In this document: positions 8,367-16,587 of the stretch, in pieces
How positions within the stretch are numbered: position 1 is the first letter of the stretch
How the letters are laid out: every line of letters starts with the position of its first letter
DNA from: Candidatus Lachnoclostridium stercoravium
GTDB lineage: Bacteria; Bacillota; Clostridia; Lachnospirales; Lachnospiraceae
Length of the DNA: 54,109 nucleotides
Reading direction: 5' to 3'
Assembly: GCA_019118365.1 (NCBI GenBank)
Contig: DWZA01000109.1
Location: forward strand, 1-54,109
Translations under genes and position numbers: made by a program
Notes under the pieces: generated by a model
Database searches by the model: none
The model's input: the letters and a program-made list of their open reading frames with translations, nothing else
Told to the model about the DNA's origin: nothing

Positions 8367-9620
8367 TTAAACGCTGTATTCCGCTGTTTTTACTCCATTG
8401 TAAACGTCTCTGTCCAGCTCGCCTTCTACATTTGCTACCAGCATTGCTACTATGATATCCGCGTCCACATTTAACAGGGTGCGGAACATTCCTGAGAACC
8501 AGTCGATGGCCAGCAAAAGACCGATGGCATCTACCGGAAGGCCTAAAGACGTCGCTAAGAACGTCATGGTCACTACGGCCCCTCCTGGAACAGAGATCGT
8601 CCCCAGGCAGAGCATGATCGAAAGGCCGACAGCCATTATGATCTGCATTGGCGTCAATGTAATATCAAACGCCTGGCTGAAGAAGAATACATAGCACATG
8701 TCGCAGAGCGCCGCTCCGTTGCTGTTCATAGACATGGACAGCGGCCCGACAAAATCTGATACCCGTTTGCTCACTCCAAATTTTGTTACAGAATCTTCCA
8801 TCTTTTTTGGAAGGCATACCGCGCTGGACGTAGTAGTCATTGCCAGGATCGATACTTCCAGAAATTTTTTCGGCATCATCAGCGGATTGACTTTGCACCG
8901 GATACCCGCCAGCGGGATATATAAGACGAGCATGATCAGATCGCCGATGGCCAGACAGGCGAGGAATTTGATCATAGGCAGGATCACTTTAAAGCCTATA
9001 TCTCCGGCCACATCCGCCAGGAGGCAGAACACTCCCAGAGGCGCGATCTTCATGACCATTTTGATAATGTTTAAGATCACCGCGTTAAGGCCTTTGACCA
9101 CTTTCAGCACGCTGTCGTCTCCGGAAGAAGACGTATAGGCGCTCAAGGCGAGGCCGAATATGATCGCAAATATAATGCAGGGAACCATCTGTCCCTCAGC
9201 CATGGAAGCGATGATATTCGTAGTGAAAAATCCAAGGATTGTGTCCTGGATGCTGGTGGATATGGCAGTATCCGCCACTTCCGCAGTGGTCTGGATCTCA
9301 ATCCCCTCTCCCGGACGTATGATCTGGCATAAAAACCAGCCAAGTATCGTGGCAAACAGTGTAAAACCCAAAAACCATTTAAAGGTATGGAACCCCATTT
9401 TTCCAAGCCCCTTGCCTGACTGGGAGCCGATCGCAACCGATACGGCCGACATTACCAGCAGTACCACGGACATCTGGATCAGCCTCATAAAAATGGTGCC
9501 GATAAATTCAAGATGGGCAGCCCACGGCCCCACTGCTGTGCCAAACAGGATACCTCCTGCCGCTGCCAGGAGCATCTGGGTCGTCATCGACATTTTCCGT
9601 TTCTTACCTTCTGCTTTCAT
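8367..9620 (-). CDS. Dicarboxylate/amino acid:cation symporter (DAACS family)
   Basis: From the ATG at 9620 (MKAEGKKRKMSM) the protein has 417 residues. AAAGGAGG lies 7 nt upstream, much better than the upstream in-frame alternative at 9671. Hydrophobic segments and family motifs such as LAMTTTSSAVCLPKKMED (the serine-rich reentrant loop 1 region) and MSMNSNGAALCDM identify the GltP/DctA-type fold. The protein should import an acidic amino acid or dicarboxylate with H+ or Na+. It is the first gene of the leftward cluster, with the AllC-like gene 21 nt downstream, so uptake of an N-carbamoyl or ureido acid is plausible but unproven. Confidence 0.85.
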   Translation of the reverse strand: MKAEGKKRKMSMTTQMLLAAAGGILFGTAVGPWAAHLEFIGTIFMRLIQMSVVLLVMSAVSVAIGSQSGKGLGKMGFHTFKWFLGFTLFATILGWFLCQIIRPGEGIEIQTTAEVADTAISTSIQDTILGFFTTNIIASMAEGQMVPCIIFAIIFGLALSAYTSSSGDDSVLKVVKGLNAVILNIIKMVMKIAPLGVFCLLADVAGDIGFKVILPMIKFLACLAIGDLIMLVLYIPLAGIRCKVNPLMMPKKFLEVSILAMTTTSSAVCLPKKMEDSVTKFGVSKRVSDFVGPLSMSMNSNGAALCDMCYVFFFSQAFDITLTPMQIIMAVGLSIMLCLGTISVPGGAVVTMTFLATSLGLPVDAIGLLLAIDWFSGMFRTLLNVDADIIVAMLVANVEGELDRDVYNGVKTAEYSV

Positions 9621-9785
9621 AAACCTTCCTCCTTTACGTAAACCCCAGTTTCTTTTTGTTCTTCCGAACACTTATCTTATGAGGCTAGTGTATCAGATCT
9701 GCCGCTCCGGTTCAGTGTGCATTCTGCATTTGATTTTCAAATTTTCATATACTTTTGCACATAACAAAGCGATCTTCTATGAAAT

Positions 9786-9828
9786 AAAAAAACTGCTGTA
9801 AAAACAGATCTCTCTGCTTTTACAACAG
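9786..9828 (-). terminator. Intrinsic terminator of the NCS2 permease gene
   Basis: The arms 9793-9807 and 9814-9828 pair over 15 bp. The two non-Watson-Crick positions are G-U only when read on the minus strand, followed by seven T (9792-9786). It separates the permease from the DAACS-led cluster, which therefore has its own promoter. Confidence 0.8.
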
Positions 9829-9846
9829 CTCTTTTTCTACAGCCTC

Positions 9847-11181
9847 TCAGCGTTTTCCGTTCGGCCGAGGCAGTACAATGTTTAAAAAGATCGCGGTGAT
9901 CGTAGCGACCACTACCGGCGACCGCCCAAACACAGTCGTCACCCAGGCAGGAAAGGCGGAAAGCGCAGCCGGAGCCTGGGTGATCCCCATGCCCAGCGCA
10001 GCCGCCAGCCCAACAATGGACATGTTCCGGTAATTCATTTCTTCCGATGTCATCAGCTTCATTCCCGTCATGGCGATGGAAGCAAATACGGAGATCGTAG
10101 CTCCTCCCAGGACGCACTGGGGGATGGTGGTCAAAAATGCGGAAAACTTGGGAACCAGGCCAGCAGCCAGTATGATCAGGCCAGCGCCGCCTAATACGCA
10201 GCGATTTATTACGCGGGTCGTAGTAACAATGCCTACGTTCTGGCTGAATGTTGCCGTAGGAAGACCGCCCAGGAGCGCTCCGACGATATTGGAAACGCCG
10301 TAGCCAAGGATCCCGCCCTGCAGCTCATCGTCTGTAGGCTGCCGATCCATGCTTCCGGACGTGGTCGCCGTAAAATCGCCGATAGCCTGAATGGAATTGA
10401 CTGCAAACAGGATTCCAATGGCGATACAGGATGAAGCTTCAAATTCTACTCCAAAGTAGACGATCGACGGGAGCTGGAACGCGCTGGCGTTTCCTACGGC
10501 CGTAAAATCCACCATGCCGAAACACAGGCTGAACAGGTATCCCGCTATGATCCCGATCAGGATCGAAGCCAGCTTTACGACGCCTTTTCCAAAATGGTTC
10601 AGTACCGTTACGACCGTCAGCGTAACAACCGCCGTCAGCCAGTTCTGCCAGGACCCGTAATCCGGGTTGGAAGTCCCGCCTGCCATATAGTTGATCGCCG
10701 TGGGATACAGAGAAAGCCCTACTGTGAATACCACCAGCCCTACGATCAGCGGCGGAAAAAACCTGCGGATCTTTTTAATAAAAAGGCCCACCAGGATCGC
10801 CACTGCTCCTCCGAAAAGCTGGGCGCCAAAGATAGCGGGAAGTCCAAAATCTCCGGCGATCGCCTGCATGCTGGGCAGATACGCGAAGCTGATCCCCATG
10901 ATCACAGGAATGCCGGCCCCCAGCTGGAACACGCCTCGCTTTCCTATAGGGAAAAGCTGAAGGAAGGTCGACAGGGCCGCCACCACCAGCGCGGACTGGA
11001 TCAGGATCACGCTGTCTCTCTCTGACAGCCCGGAAACCCCGGCAATGATGATCGCCGGAGTCACGCAGCCTACGATCATCGCTACTACATGCTGGAGAGA
11101 AAGGGGAAGCGCCTGGCTGAGGGAAGGGATCCCGTCCAGTTCAAATAAAGAAGCCTTTGTTTTTATCGCTTTTTCACTCAT
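9847..11181 (-). CDS. NCS2 family nucleobase:cation symporter (uracil-xanthine permease type)
   Basis: This is a 444-residue permease with about 14 membrane segments. Early motif QHVVAM and the nucleobase-ascorbate transporter signature QNVGIVTTTR (about residues 302-311) are both present, as are SSCIAIGILFAVNSIQAIGD and FTATTSGSMDRQP. Family members take up xanthine, uric acid, uracil or related bases with H+ or Na+. A purine substrate is favoured by the neighbouring AllC-like gene and, at some distance, the selenium-dependent hydroxylase accessory genes. The ribosome binding site AGGAG is 6 nt before the ATG and directly abuts a terminator hairpin. Confidence 0.87.
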   Translation of the reverse strand: MSEKAIKTKASLFELDGIPSLSQALPLSLQHVVAMIVGCVTPAIIIAGVSGLSERDSVILIQSALVVAALSTFLQLFPIGKRGVFQLGAGIPVIMGISFAYLPSMQAIAGDFGLPAIFGAQLFGGAVAILVGLFIKKIRRFFPPLIVGLVVFTVGLSLYPTAINYMAGGTSNPDYGSWQNWLTAVVTLTVVTVLNHFGKGVVKLASILIGIIAGYLFSLCFGMVDFTAVGNASAFQLPSIVYFGVEFEASSCIAIGILFAVNSIQAIGDFTATTSGSMDRQPTDDELQGGILGYGVSNIVGALLGGLPTATFSQNVGIVTTTRVINRCVLGGAGLIILAAGLVPKFSAFLTTIPQCVLGGATISVFASIAMTGMKLMTSEEMNYRNMSIVGLAAALGMGITQAPAALSAFPAWVTTVFGRSPVVVATITAIFLNIVLPRPNGKR

Positions 11182-11192
11182 TTGTATCTCCT

Positions 11193-11235
11193 AAAAAGCA
11201 CCGGGACGGCACGTTTTCCTGCCGTCCTGGAATGC
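11193..11235 (-). terminator. Intrinsic terminator immediately before the permease ribosome binding site
   Basis: On the minus strand the arms at 11235-11220 and 11211-11198 (core GGACGGCA/TGCCGTCC) are followed by TTTTT (11197-11193), then directly by AGGAG and the permease ATG. It fills the 58-bp gap between nfnB and the permease. It can end the nfnAB transcript or act as an attenuator. No purine riboswitch was recognised. Confidence 0.7.
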
Positions 11236-11239
11236 TGCA

Positions 11240-12625
11240 TTATTTTTTTGAAAGGTATTCGTCAATGCCTCTTGCTCCGGCGCGGCCTGCCTCCATGGCC
11301 AGGATCACCGTTGCCGCTCCTGTTACCGCGTCTCCGCCTGCATATACGCCTTCTTTCGTCGTCTTTCCGTTATGCTCGTCCGCTATGATGCATTTCCATT
11401 TATTTACCTCAAGGCCCTCTGTGGTAGATGAGATCAATGGGTTCGGAGATGTTCCCAGGGACATGATCACCGTGTCGCATTCGATCGTATAATCGGATCC
11501 TGGGATCTCCACCGGCCTTCTCCTTCCGGAGGCATCCGGCTCCCCCAGTTCCATCTTGCGCACGATCATTCCCTTTACCCAGCCCTTCTCATCCGTCAGG
11601 ATCTCTACCGGGTTGGTGAGCAGGTTGAACACGATCCCTTCCTCTTTGGCGTGGTGCACTTCCTCCACCCTGGCCGGAAGCTCCGCCTCGCTCCTTCTGT
11701 ATACGATGTGTACGTCCGCTCCAAGGCGCAGGGCTGTCCTGGCCGCGTCCATCGCTACGTTTCCGCCTCCTACTACCGCTACCTTCTTCCCTGCGGCGAT
11801 CGGCGTGTCATAGTCGTCACGGAACGCCTTCATCAGGTTGCTCCTTGTCAGGTATTCGTTGGCTGAGAAAACGCCGTTGGCATTCTCTCCCGGAATCCCC
11901 ATAAATTTCGGAAGGCCTGCTCCGGAACCGATAAATACCGCCTGGTACCCTTCCTCTTCCATCAGCTCGTCGATAGTCACGGATTTTCCGATGACAACGT
12001 CCGTCTCGATCTTAACCCCAAGCTTCTTCACGTTTTCGATCTCCGGCTGTACCACGCCATCTTTCGGAAGACGGAATTCCGGGATACCATAGGTGAGCAC
12101 TCCGCCCGGCTCGTGGAGGGCCTCAAAGATCGTCACCTCGTATCCCATCTTCGCCAGGTCCCCGGCGCAGGTCAGGCCGGATGGGCCGGAACCGATGACC
12201 GCTACTTTCTTTCCGTTTGTCTTATCCGGTTTCTCCGGTACAAAGCCGTGTTCCCTGGACCAGTCCGCTACAAAACGCTCCAGCTTTCCGATAGAGACTG
12301 CCTCTCCTTTGATCCCACGGATGCACACGCCTTCGCACTGTGTCTCCTGGGGGCATACGCGGCCGCATACTGCCGGAAGTGCGGAGGACTTTGCGATGAT
12401 CCTGGCCGCTTCTTCAAAATTGCCTTCCGCTACCTGCTTGATAAACCCTGGGATATCGATGGATACCGGACATCCGCCCATGCACTTCGCGTTCTTGCAG
12501 TTTAAGCAGCGCTTTGCCTCTGCCATGGCCTCTTCTTCATTGTATCCTAAACATACCTCATCAAAATTCTTTGCCCTTACTAACGGCTCCTGTTCCCTTA
12601 CCGGTACTTTCTTCATCCCGTCCAT
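11240..12625 (-). CDS. nfnB: NADPH-dependent glutamate synthase-like flavoprotein, NfnB-type subunit
   Basis: The protein has 461 residues. Two N-terminal Cys clusters, CLNCKNAKCMGGCP (about residues 41-54) and CGRVCPQETQCEGVC (about 88-102), are expected to bind two [4Fe-4S] clusters. FAD and NADPH Rossmann motifs follow (VIGSGPSGLTCAGDLAKMGY and VVGGGNVAMDAARTALRLGA). Alone it would be annotated GltA/GltD-like. Paired with the FAD/[2Fe-2S] protein just upstream, it matches NfnAB, the cytosolic NADH-dependent ferredoxin:NADP+ oxidoreductase that bifurcates electrons. Sulfide dehydrogenase (SudAB) is an alternative name for the same architecture. Its ATG overlaps the stop of the upstream gene (TAATG), so translation is coupled. 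Confidence 0.85.
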   Translation of the reverse strand: MDGMKKVPVREQEPLVRAKNFDEVCLGYNEEEAMAEAKRCLNCKNAKCMGGCPVSIDIPGFIKQVAEGNFEEAARIIAKSSALPAVCGRVCPQETQCEGVCIRGIKGEAVSIGKLERFVADWSREHGFVPEKPDKTNGKKVAVIGSGPSGLTCAGDLAKMGYEVTIFEALHEPGGVLTYGIPEFRLPKDGVVQPEIENVKKLGVKIETDVVIGKSVTIDELMEEEGYQAVFIGSGAGLPKFMGIPGENANGVFSANEYLTRSNLMKAFRDDYDTPIAAGKKVAVVGGGNVAMDAARTALRLGADVHIVYRRSEAELPARVEEVHHAKEEGIVFNLLTNPVEILTDEKGWVKGMIVRKMELGEPDASGRRRPVEIPGSDYTIECDTVIMSLGTSPNPLISSTTEGLEVNKWKCIIADEHNGKTTKEGVYAGGDAVTGAATVILAMEAGRAGARGIDEYLSKK

Positions 12626-13515
12626 TATTCGTCACCTCCGCAATGTCCGCAGCCGCCGTGATGGGTCGCTCCCTCTTTTGCTCTTAAGTACGCGCGGCCT
12701 TCTTCTGTTTTATACATCTGCTGTCTCTTCATGGCTTCGTCAAAATCGATCAGATGGCCGTCGAACTCCGGTCCATCCACGCATGCGAACTTCACCTTGT
12801 CGCCTACGGTCAGACGGCAGGCTCCGCACATCCCCGTCCCGTCTACCATGATCGGGTTCATGCTGACGATCGTCGGGATGCCCAGTTCCTTGGTCAGAAG
12901 GCAGGTAAACTTCATCATGATCATCGGGCCGATGGCTACGCACACGTCGTATTTCTTGCCCTGGTCCTGCACCAGATCCTTTACCACTTCCGTGACCATG
13001 CCCTTGCGGCCGTTAGAACCGTCGTCGGTGGTCACATACAGGTTGCCCGCTACCTTTTCCATCTTGTCTTCCAGGATGATCAGGTCTTTGTTCTTTGCGC
13101 CGATGATCACGTCCGCGTCGATCCCATGCTCATGGAGCCATTTCACCTGGGGATATACCGGAGCGGTCCCAACGCCTCCGGCAACAAACAGGTATTTCTT
13201 CTTTTTCAGCTCTTCGATGTCTTCCTTCACAAATTCGGAAGGGTTTCCTAAGGGACCTACGAAATCCTGGAAGGAATCTCCGGCCTTTAAGTCCGCCATC
13301 CGGTAAGTGGAAGCGCCTACGATCTGGAATACGATGGTAACGGTCCCTTCTTCCCTGTCATAGTCGCAGATGGTAAGGGGGATACGCTCTCCCTTTTCAT
13401 CCATTTTTACGATAACAAATTCCCCTGGCTGGCATGCTCTCGCAACGCGGGGCGCCTTCACATCCATCAGGTAGATGTTTTCAGCAAGTTTTTCTGCCTT
13501 AATGATTGGAAACAT
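12625..13515 (-). CDS. nfnA: Sulfide/dihydroorotate dehydrogenase-like FAD/NAD-binding protein, NfnA-type subunit
   Basis: From the ATG at 13515 (MFPIIKAEKLAENIYL) the protein has 296 residues. A ferredoxin reductase-type FAD domain comes first (RVARACQPGEFVIVKMDEKG), then an NAD-binding domain (LFVAGGVGTAPVYPQVKWL) and a [2Fe-2S] Cys motif DGTGMCGACRLTVGDKVKFAC. A short C-terminal tail GATHHGGCGHCGGDE carries extra Cys and His residues. With the downstream partner it forms the NfnAB-type complex. An upstream start at 13596 would add 27 residues with no better ribosome binding site. Confidence 0.85.
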   Translation of the reverse strand: MFPIIKAEKLAENIYLMDVKAPRVARACQPGEFVIVKMDEKGERIPLTICDYDREEGTVTIVFQIVGASTYRMADLKAGDSFQDFVGPLGNPSEFVKEDIEELKKKKYLFVAGGVGTAPVYPQVKWLHEHGIDADVIIGAKNKDLIILEDKMEKVAGNLYVTTDDGSNGRKGMVTEVVKDLVQDQGKKYDVCVAIGPMIMMKFTCLLTKELGIPTIVSMNPIMVDGTGMCGACRLTVGDKVKFACVDGPEFDGHLIDFDEAMKRQQMYKTEEGRAYLRAKEGATHHGGCGHCGGDE

Positions 13516-13541
13516 GTCTTTTCCTGCCTTTCTCTTTTTTG

Positions 13542-14423
13542 TTAATGGATCTCTATCACATATTCTGTCTGGAATACGCCGTTTTTCTCCAGGCATACGA
13601 TGCCTTCCCTGTCATTCAGCTCCCCGGAAAATCCTTTTTGTGCGCATCTGCCAAACCACGGCTCGATGCAGACAAAGGGGTGGGTTTCTTCTACCGTCCA
13701 AAGAGCTGTATACGGAAATCCGGGACACTCTACTGTAACATAAGGTTCCCCGTCCGCCAGCAGGCTGAGCCTGTCCACCTGGCCTTTATCAAATATGTAA
13801 GTGAGGACATCTTTAAAAAATCCCTTTGTCAGCGGAACTGTCCCGTCTTTTATATCCAGGTATCCGCTCCGCGCCTCTTCTTCGTATCCGTCCGGATCCG
13901 GAGACTGATAATGAAGGCTGCCTGACTTATGGAAGTCAAAAGAAAAATCGTATATGGTCTTCCCTTCAGGAACACGAAAAGCCGGATGAGCGCCTATCAT
14001 AAAATACATCTCTGACTCGCCCTTATTCTCCACTTTCCAGGTCACATGGATCTTTCTTCCCTCCAGCCGAAAGCCGGAATACAGTTTAAAAGAAAACGGA
14101 TACTTTTTTCGCGTCTCCTCTGTATCCTCCAGGAGATATTCCGCCTCCAGGGGATCCGCCGATACCAGGGAAAAATCCATATCTCTTGCAAATCCGTGCT
14201 GTCCCATGGGATAAACGCTGCCATTCCAGATATAGGAGTCTTCGAAAGATCTTCCTACAAACGGAAACAGGATGGGAGAATGCCTTCCCCAGATCTCCTT
14301 TCGGCCTTCCCATAAAAGCTCTCGGCCCTTCTCTTTATCATAGATACGGGCCAGCTGCGCGCCGGTCTGTTCCACTTCCAGAAGCAGGCTGTCGTTTTCC
14401 AGCGCTGTCCGCTTCTCTGCCAT
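13542..14423 (-). CDS. Aldose 1-epimerase family protein
   Basis: The protein has 293 residues from the ATG at 14423, 9 nt after AAGGAG. The galactose mutarotase-like beta-sandwich is recognisable from GRHSPILFPFVGR, MGQHGFARDMDFS, MIGAHPAFRVPEG (candidate catalytic His) and VCIEPW (candidate catalytic Glu). Sequences of this LacX-like branch are often annotated only as aldose 1-epimerase family, with uncertain sugar or sugar-phosphate substrate. It precedes nfnA by 26 nt on the same strand and may share its transcript, although no metabolic link is obvious. Confidence 0.82.
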   Translation of the reverse strand: MAEKRTALENDSLLLEVEQTGAQLARIYDKEKGRELLWEGRKEIWGRHSPILFPFVGRSFEDSYIWNGSVYPMGQHGFARDMDFSLVSADPLEAEYLLEDTEETRKKYPFSFKLYSGFRLEGRKIHVTWKVENKGESEMYFMIGAHPAFRVPEGKTIYDFSFDFHKSGSLHYQSPDPDGYEEEARSGYLDIKDGTVPLTKGFFKDVLTYIFDKGQVDRLSLLADGEPYVTVECPGFPYTALWTVEETHPFVCIEPWFGRCAQKGFSGELNDREGIVCLEKNGVFQTEYVIEIH

Positions 14424-14512
14424 TGTCTTCATCTCCTTTTCACGCTTTATCGGAACAAAGCAGAATCGATTATATATTATCACGTTCCAAAAACCTTGGC
14501 AACTGATAATTT

Positions 14513-14552
14513 GTATCAGTTCAGCCGTGCGCCAGGCTGAACTGTATGTTAC
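14513..14552. repeat. Internally deleted relic of the 155-bp palindromic element
   Basis: GTATCAGTTCAGCCG, the terminal sequence of the 155-bp elements at 31866 and 53423, is followed after only a few bases by the complementary end GGCTGAACTG. This leaves a 10-bp perfect stem (14517-14526/14535-14544). The internal arms of the full elements are missing. Confidence 0.6.
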
Positions 14553-14597
14553 CATAGTTTTTGCACTCTGGAGTCCGCAAATGTACCTTTCAGATTG

Positions 14598-14674
14598 AAA
14601 ATAAGGCAAAGCCTGTCTTTTTTGTGTTCCTGTTTTTCCATCCAGTTACACGTTTTCAGACAAGCTTTGCCTTA
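14598..14674 (-). terminator. Terminator-like hairpin downstream of the Fe-alcohol dehydrogenase gene
   Basis: TAAGGCAAAGC (14602-14612) pairs exactly with 14664-14674 across a long loop. In the minus direction it ends in TTTT. It lies 33 bp past the dehydrogenase stop. The loop is large, so its efficiency is uncertain. Confidence 0.5.
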
Positions 14675-14706
14675 ACTCTACTTTCTAAAGATCACGTTTC
14701 CAAATC

Positions 14707-15897
14707 TTAGAAATCTACTTCTTCGTCATAATAGCAGCACTTTAACAGCTTTGCCATCTGCTCCGGATCGATGCTTCTTGGATTGGAGCCTGTGCAGGCA
14801 TCGCCTACTGCCAGCTCTGCAACAGACGGAAGCTTCTCCATAAATTCTTTCTCGTCAATGATACCGCCTTCATAATCTTTGATGCAAGACGGGATATCCA
14901 GTTCTTTATTCATCTCCTGGATCCTGGCGATCAGAGCGTCTACCAGTTCTGCCGTCGTCTCTCCCTTTAAGCCGATGAATCTCGCGATCTCAGCATAGCG
15001 CTCTGCAGCCTCTTCTACCTTTGCATTGTAGCGGATAACCTTCGGCAGGTACATAGCGTTTGCGCAGCCGTGAACGATATGGCCGCCGCTGTAAGCAGCT
15101 CCTGTCTTATGGGCCATAGAGTGTACGATACCCAGCAGAGCGTTGGAGAACGCCATACCTGCAAGGCACTGCGCGTCGTGCATCTTCGCTCTTGCGTCCA
15201 TATCTCCATTATAAGAAGAAACCAGATACTGGTTGATCATCTTCAATGCATGGAGAGCAAGAGGATCGGTGTAATCACAGTGCATAGTGGATACATATGC
15301 CTCTGTAGCGTGGGTAAACGCATCCATACCTGTATGAGCCGTCAGCTTCTTCGGCATAGTCTCTGCCAGAGCCGGATCAACGATCGCAACGTCCGGAGTG
15401 ATATTGAAATCAGCCAGCGGATATTTGATGCCTTTATGATAATCTGTGATAACAGAGAACGCCGTTACTTCTGTAGCTGTTCCTGAAGTGGACGGGATCG
15501 CACAGAATTTCGCTTTTGTACGCAGCGTCGGGAAACTGAACGGAGTGATCAGGTCCTCAAAGCTGGTATCCGGATATTCATAGAATACCCACATTGCTTT
15601 TGCTGCATCGATCGGTGAGCCGCCGCCGATGGATACGATCCAATCCGGCTCAAATTCCTGCATAACTGCGGCGCCCTTCATAACTGTCTCTACAGACGGA
15701 TCTGGTTCTACCCCTTCAAACAGCTTTACTTCCATGCCTGCTTCCTGCAGATAAGAAACCACTTTATCCAGGAATCCAAAACGCTTCATAGAGCCGCCGC
15801 CTACGACTACCACTGCTTTTTTTCCTTTTAAAGTTTTTAAAGCCTCAAGAGCGTTCTTTCCATGATATAAATCTCTTGGTAATGTAAATCTTCCCAT
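14707..15897 (-). CDS. Iron-containing alcohol dehydrogenase
   Basis: This is a 396-residue group III alcohol dehydrogenase. The NAD(P)-binding motif GGGSPIDAAKAMW (about 97-109) and the metal-ligand region are present: AIVDPALAETMP, GMDAFTHATEA, GIVHSMAHKTGA and GGHIVHGCANAM. Family members reduce aldehydes to alcohols (ethanol, butanol or propanediol types) at the end of fermentation to reoxidise NAD(P)H. The substrate is unassigned. A strong promoter and a Rex-like operator directly upstream suggest control by the NADH/NAD+ ratio. It is a monocistronic unit with a terminator-like hairpin downstream. Confidence 0.9.
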   Translation of the reverse strand: MGRFTLPRDLYHGKNALEALKTLKGKKAVVVVGGGSMKRFGFLDKVVSYLQEAGMEVKLFEGVEPDPSVETVMKGAAVMQEFEPDWIVSIGGGSPIDAAKAMWVFYEYPDTSFEDLITPFSFPTLRTKAKFCAIPSTSGTATEVTAFSVITDYHKGIKYPLADFNITPDVAIVDPALAETMPKKLTAHTGMDAFTHATEAYVSTMHCDYTDPLALHALKMINQYLVSSYNGDMDARAKMHDAQCLAGMAFSNALLGIVHSMAHKTGAAYSGGHIVHGCANAMYLPKVIRYNAKVEEAAERYAEIARFIGLKGETTAELVDALIARIQEMNKELDIPSCIKDYEGGIIDEKEFMEKLPSVAELAVGDACTGSNPRSIDPEQMAKLLKCCYYDEEVDF

Positions 15898-15930
15898 TTT
15901 GACCTCTCCTTTTAATTCCTTGATATGAAA

Positions 15931-15948
15931 TCGTTAATTATTTAACTA
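15931..15948 (-). promoter_or_regulatory. Putative Rex operator of the alcohol dehydrogenase gene
   Basis: The minus strand reads TAGTTAAATAATTAACGA. It agrees with the Rex consensus TTGTTAAnnnnTTAACAA at 12 of 14 specified positions and keeps the 4-nt centre. It lies at or just downstream of the predicted transcription start. Confidence 0.6.
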
Positions 15949-15956
15949 ACAATCTC

Positions 15957-15985
15957 AGTATATCACCGCCAACATGGGATGTCAA
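15957..15985 (-). promoter_or_regulatory. Sigma-A promoter of the alcohol dehydrogenase gene
   Basis: TTGACA (15985-15980), a 17-nt spacer and TATACT (15962-15957) on the minus strand are close to consensus. The predicted start is near 15950, about 53 nt before the ATG. Confidence 0.75.
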
Positions 15986-16089
15986 TCAGCCGTAAACACA
16001 TTTTACTAACTTTTAATACTTTCCAGTACTGGGAACTTTTTTCTGGTTTCCCGGCCGCATTTTTCCTGGACAAAGGCCCCGGCCAGGCG

Positions 16090-16587
16090 TCAGCCCCGCG
16101 CCTTTCTTTTATACATCCGGAAGTTGTAGCATAAGTTAAAATACGTCTCTTCTTCTGTCTCCAGCGCCAGCTTCCAGTCTTCATCTTTATCCAGATCCGG
16201 GAACCATGTGTCCGCCTCGTAGGAATAATCGATATAGGTGACATGGGCGGTATCGCAATAAGGAAGAAACTGCTCGTAGATGCTCTGGCCTCCTGCGATA
16301 AAGATGTCTTCCGAAGGGTATGCTTTCAGCTTCTCCAGGGCTTCCTCCAGCGAATGGCAGACGATCGCTCCCTTTACCTTATATTCTGGATTTCTCGTAA
16401 GAACGATCGTTGTCCTGCCGTAAAGAGGCTGGCCCCCCGGCAGGCTTTCCAGCGTCTTCCTTCCCATAACGACTACCTTTCCAAGAGTTTCCTCCCGAAA
16501 CAGCCTCATGTCCTCCGGAATAGATACTAAAAGGCCGCCCTGCTTTCCGATCGCCCATTTTCTATCTGCTGCAACAATGATGTTCAT
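16090..16587 (-). CDS. folA: Dihydrofolate reductase
   Basis: The protein has 165 residues, the usual length for bacterial FolA. It starts MNIIVAADRKWAIGKQGGLL (substrate loop and NADPH site) and contains VVMGRKTLESLPGG and IFIAGGQSIYEQFLPYCD, the standard cofactor-binding motifs. It regenerates tetrahydrofolate for thymidylate and purine synthesis. Its ATG overlaps the stop of the upstream MBL gene by 4 nt (ATGA). It is the last gene of a run that begins at addB. The upstream ThyX-like gene is notable because folA commonly accompanies a thymidylate synthase gene. Confidence 0.93.
   Translation of the reverse strand: MNIIVAADRKWAIGKQGGLLVSIPEDMRLFREETLGKVVVMGRKTLESLPGGQPLYGRTTIVLTRNPEYKVKGAIVCHSLEEALEKLKAYPSEDIFIAGGQSIYEQFLPYCDTAHVTYIDYSYEADTWFPDLDKDEDWKLALETEEETYFNLCYNFRMYKRKARG

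Noticed and set aside
9847-11240. Purine riboswitch upstream of the NCS2 permease
   Set aside because: The gap is 58 bp and entirely occupied by a terminator hairpin. There is no room for the aptamer.
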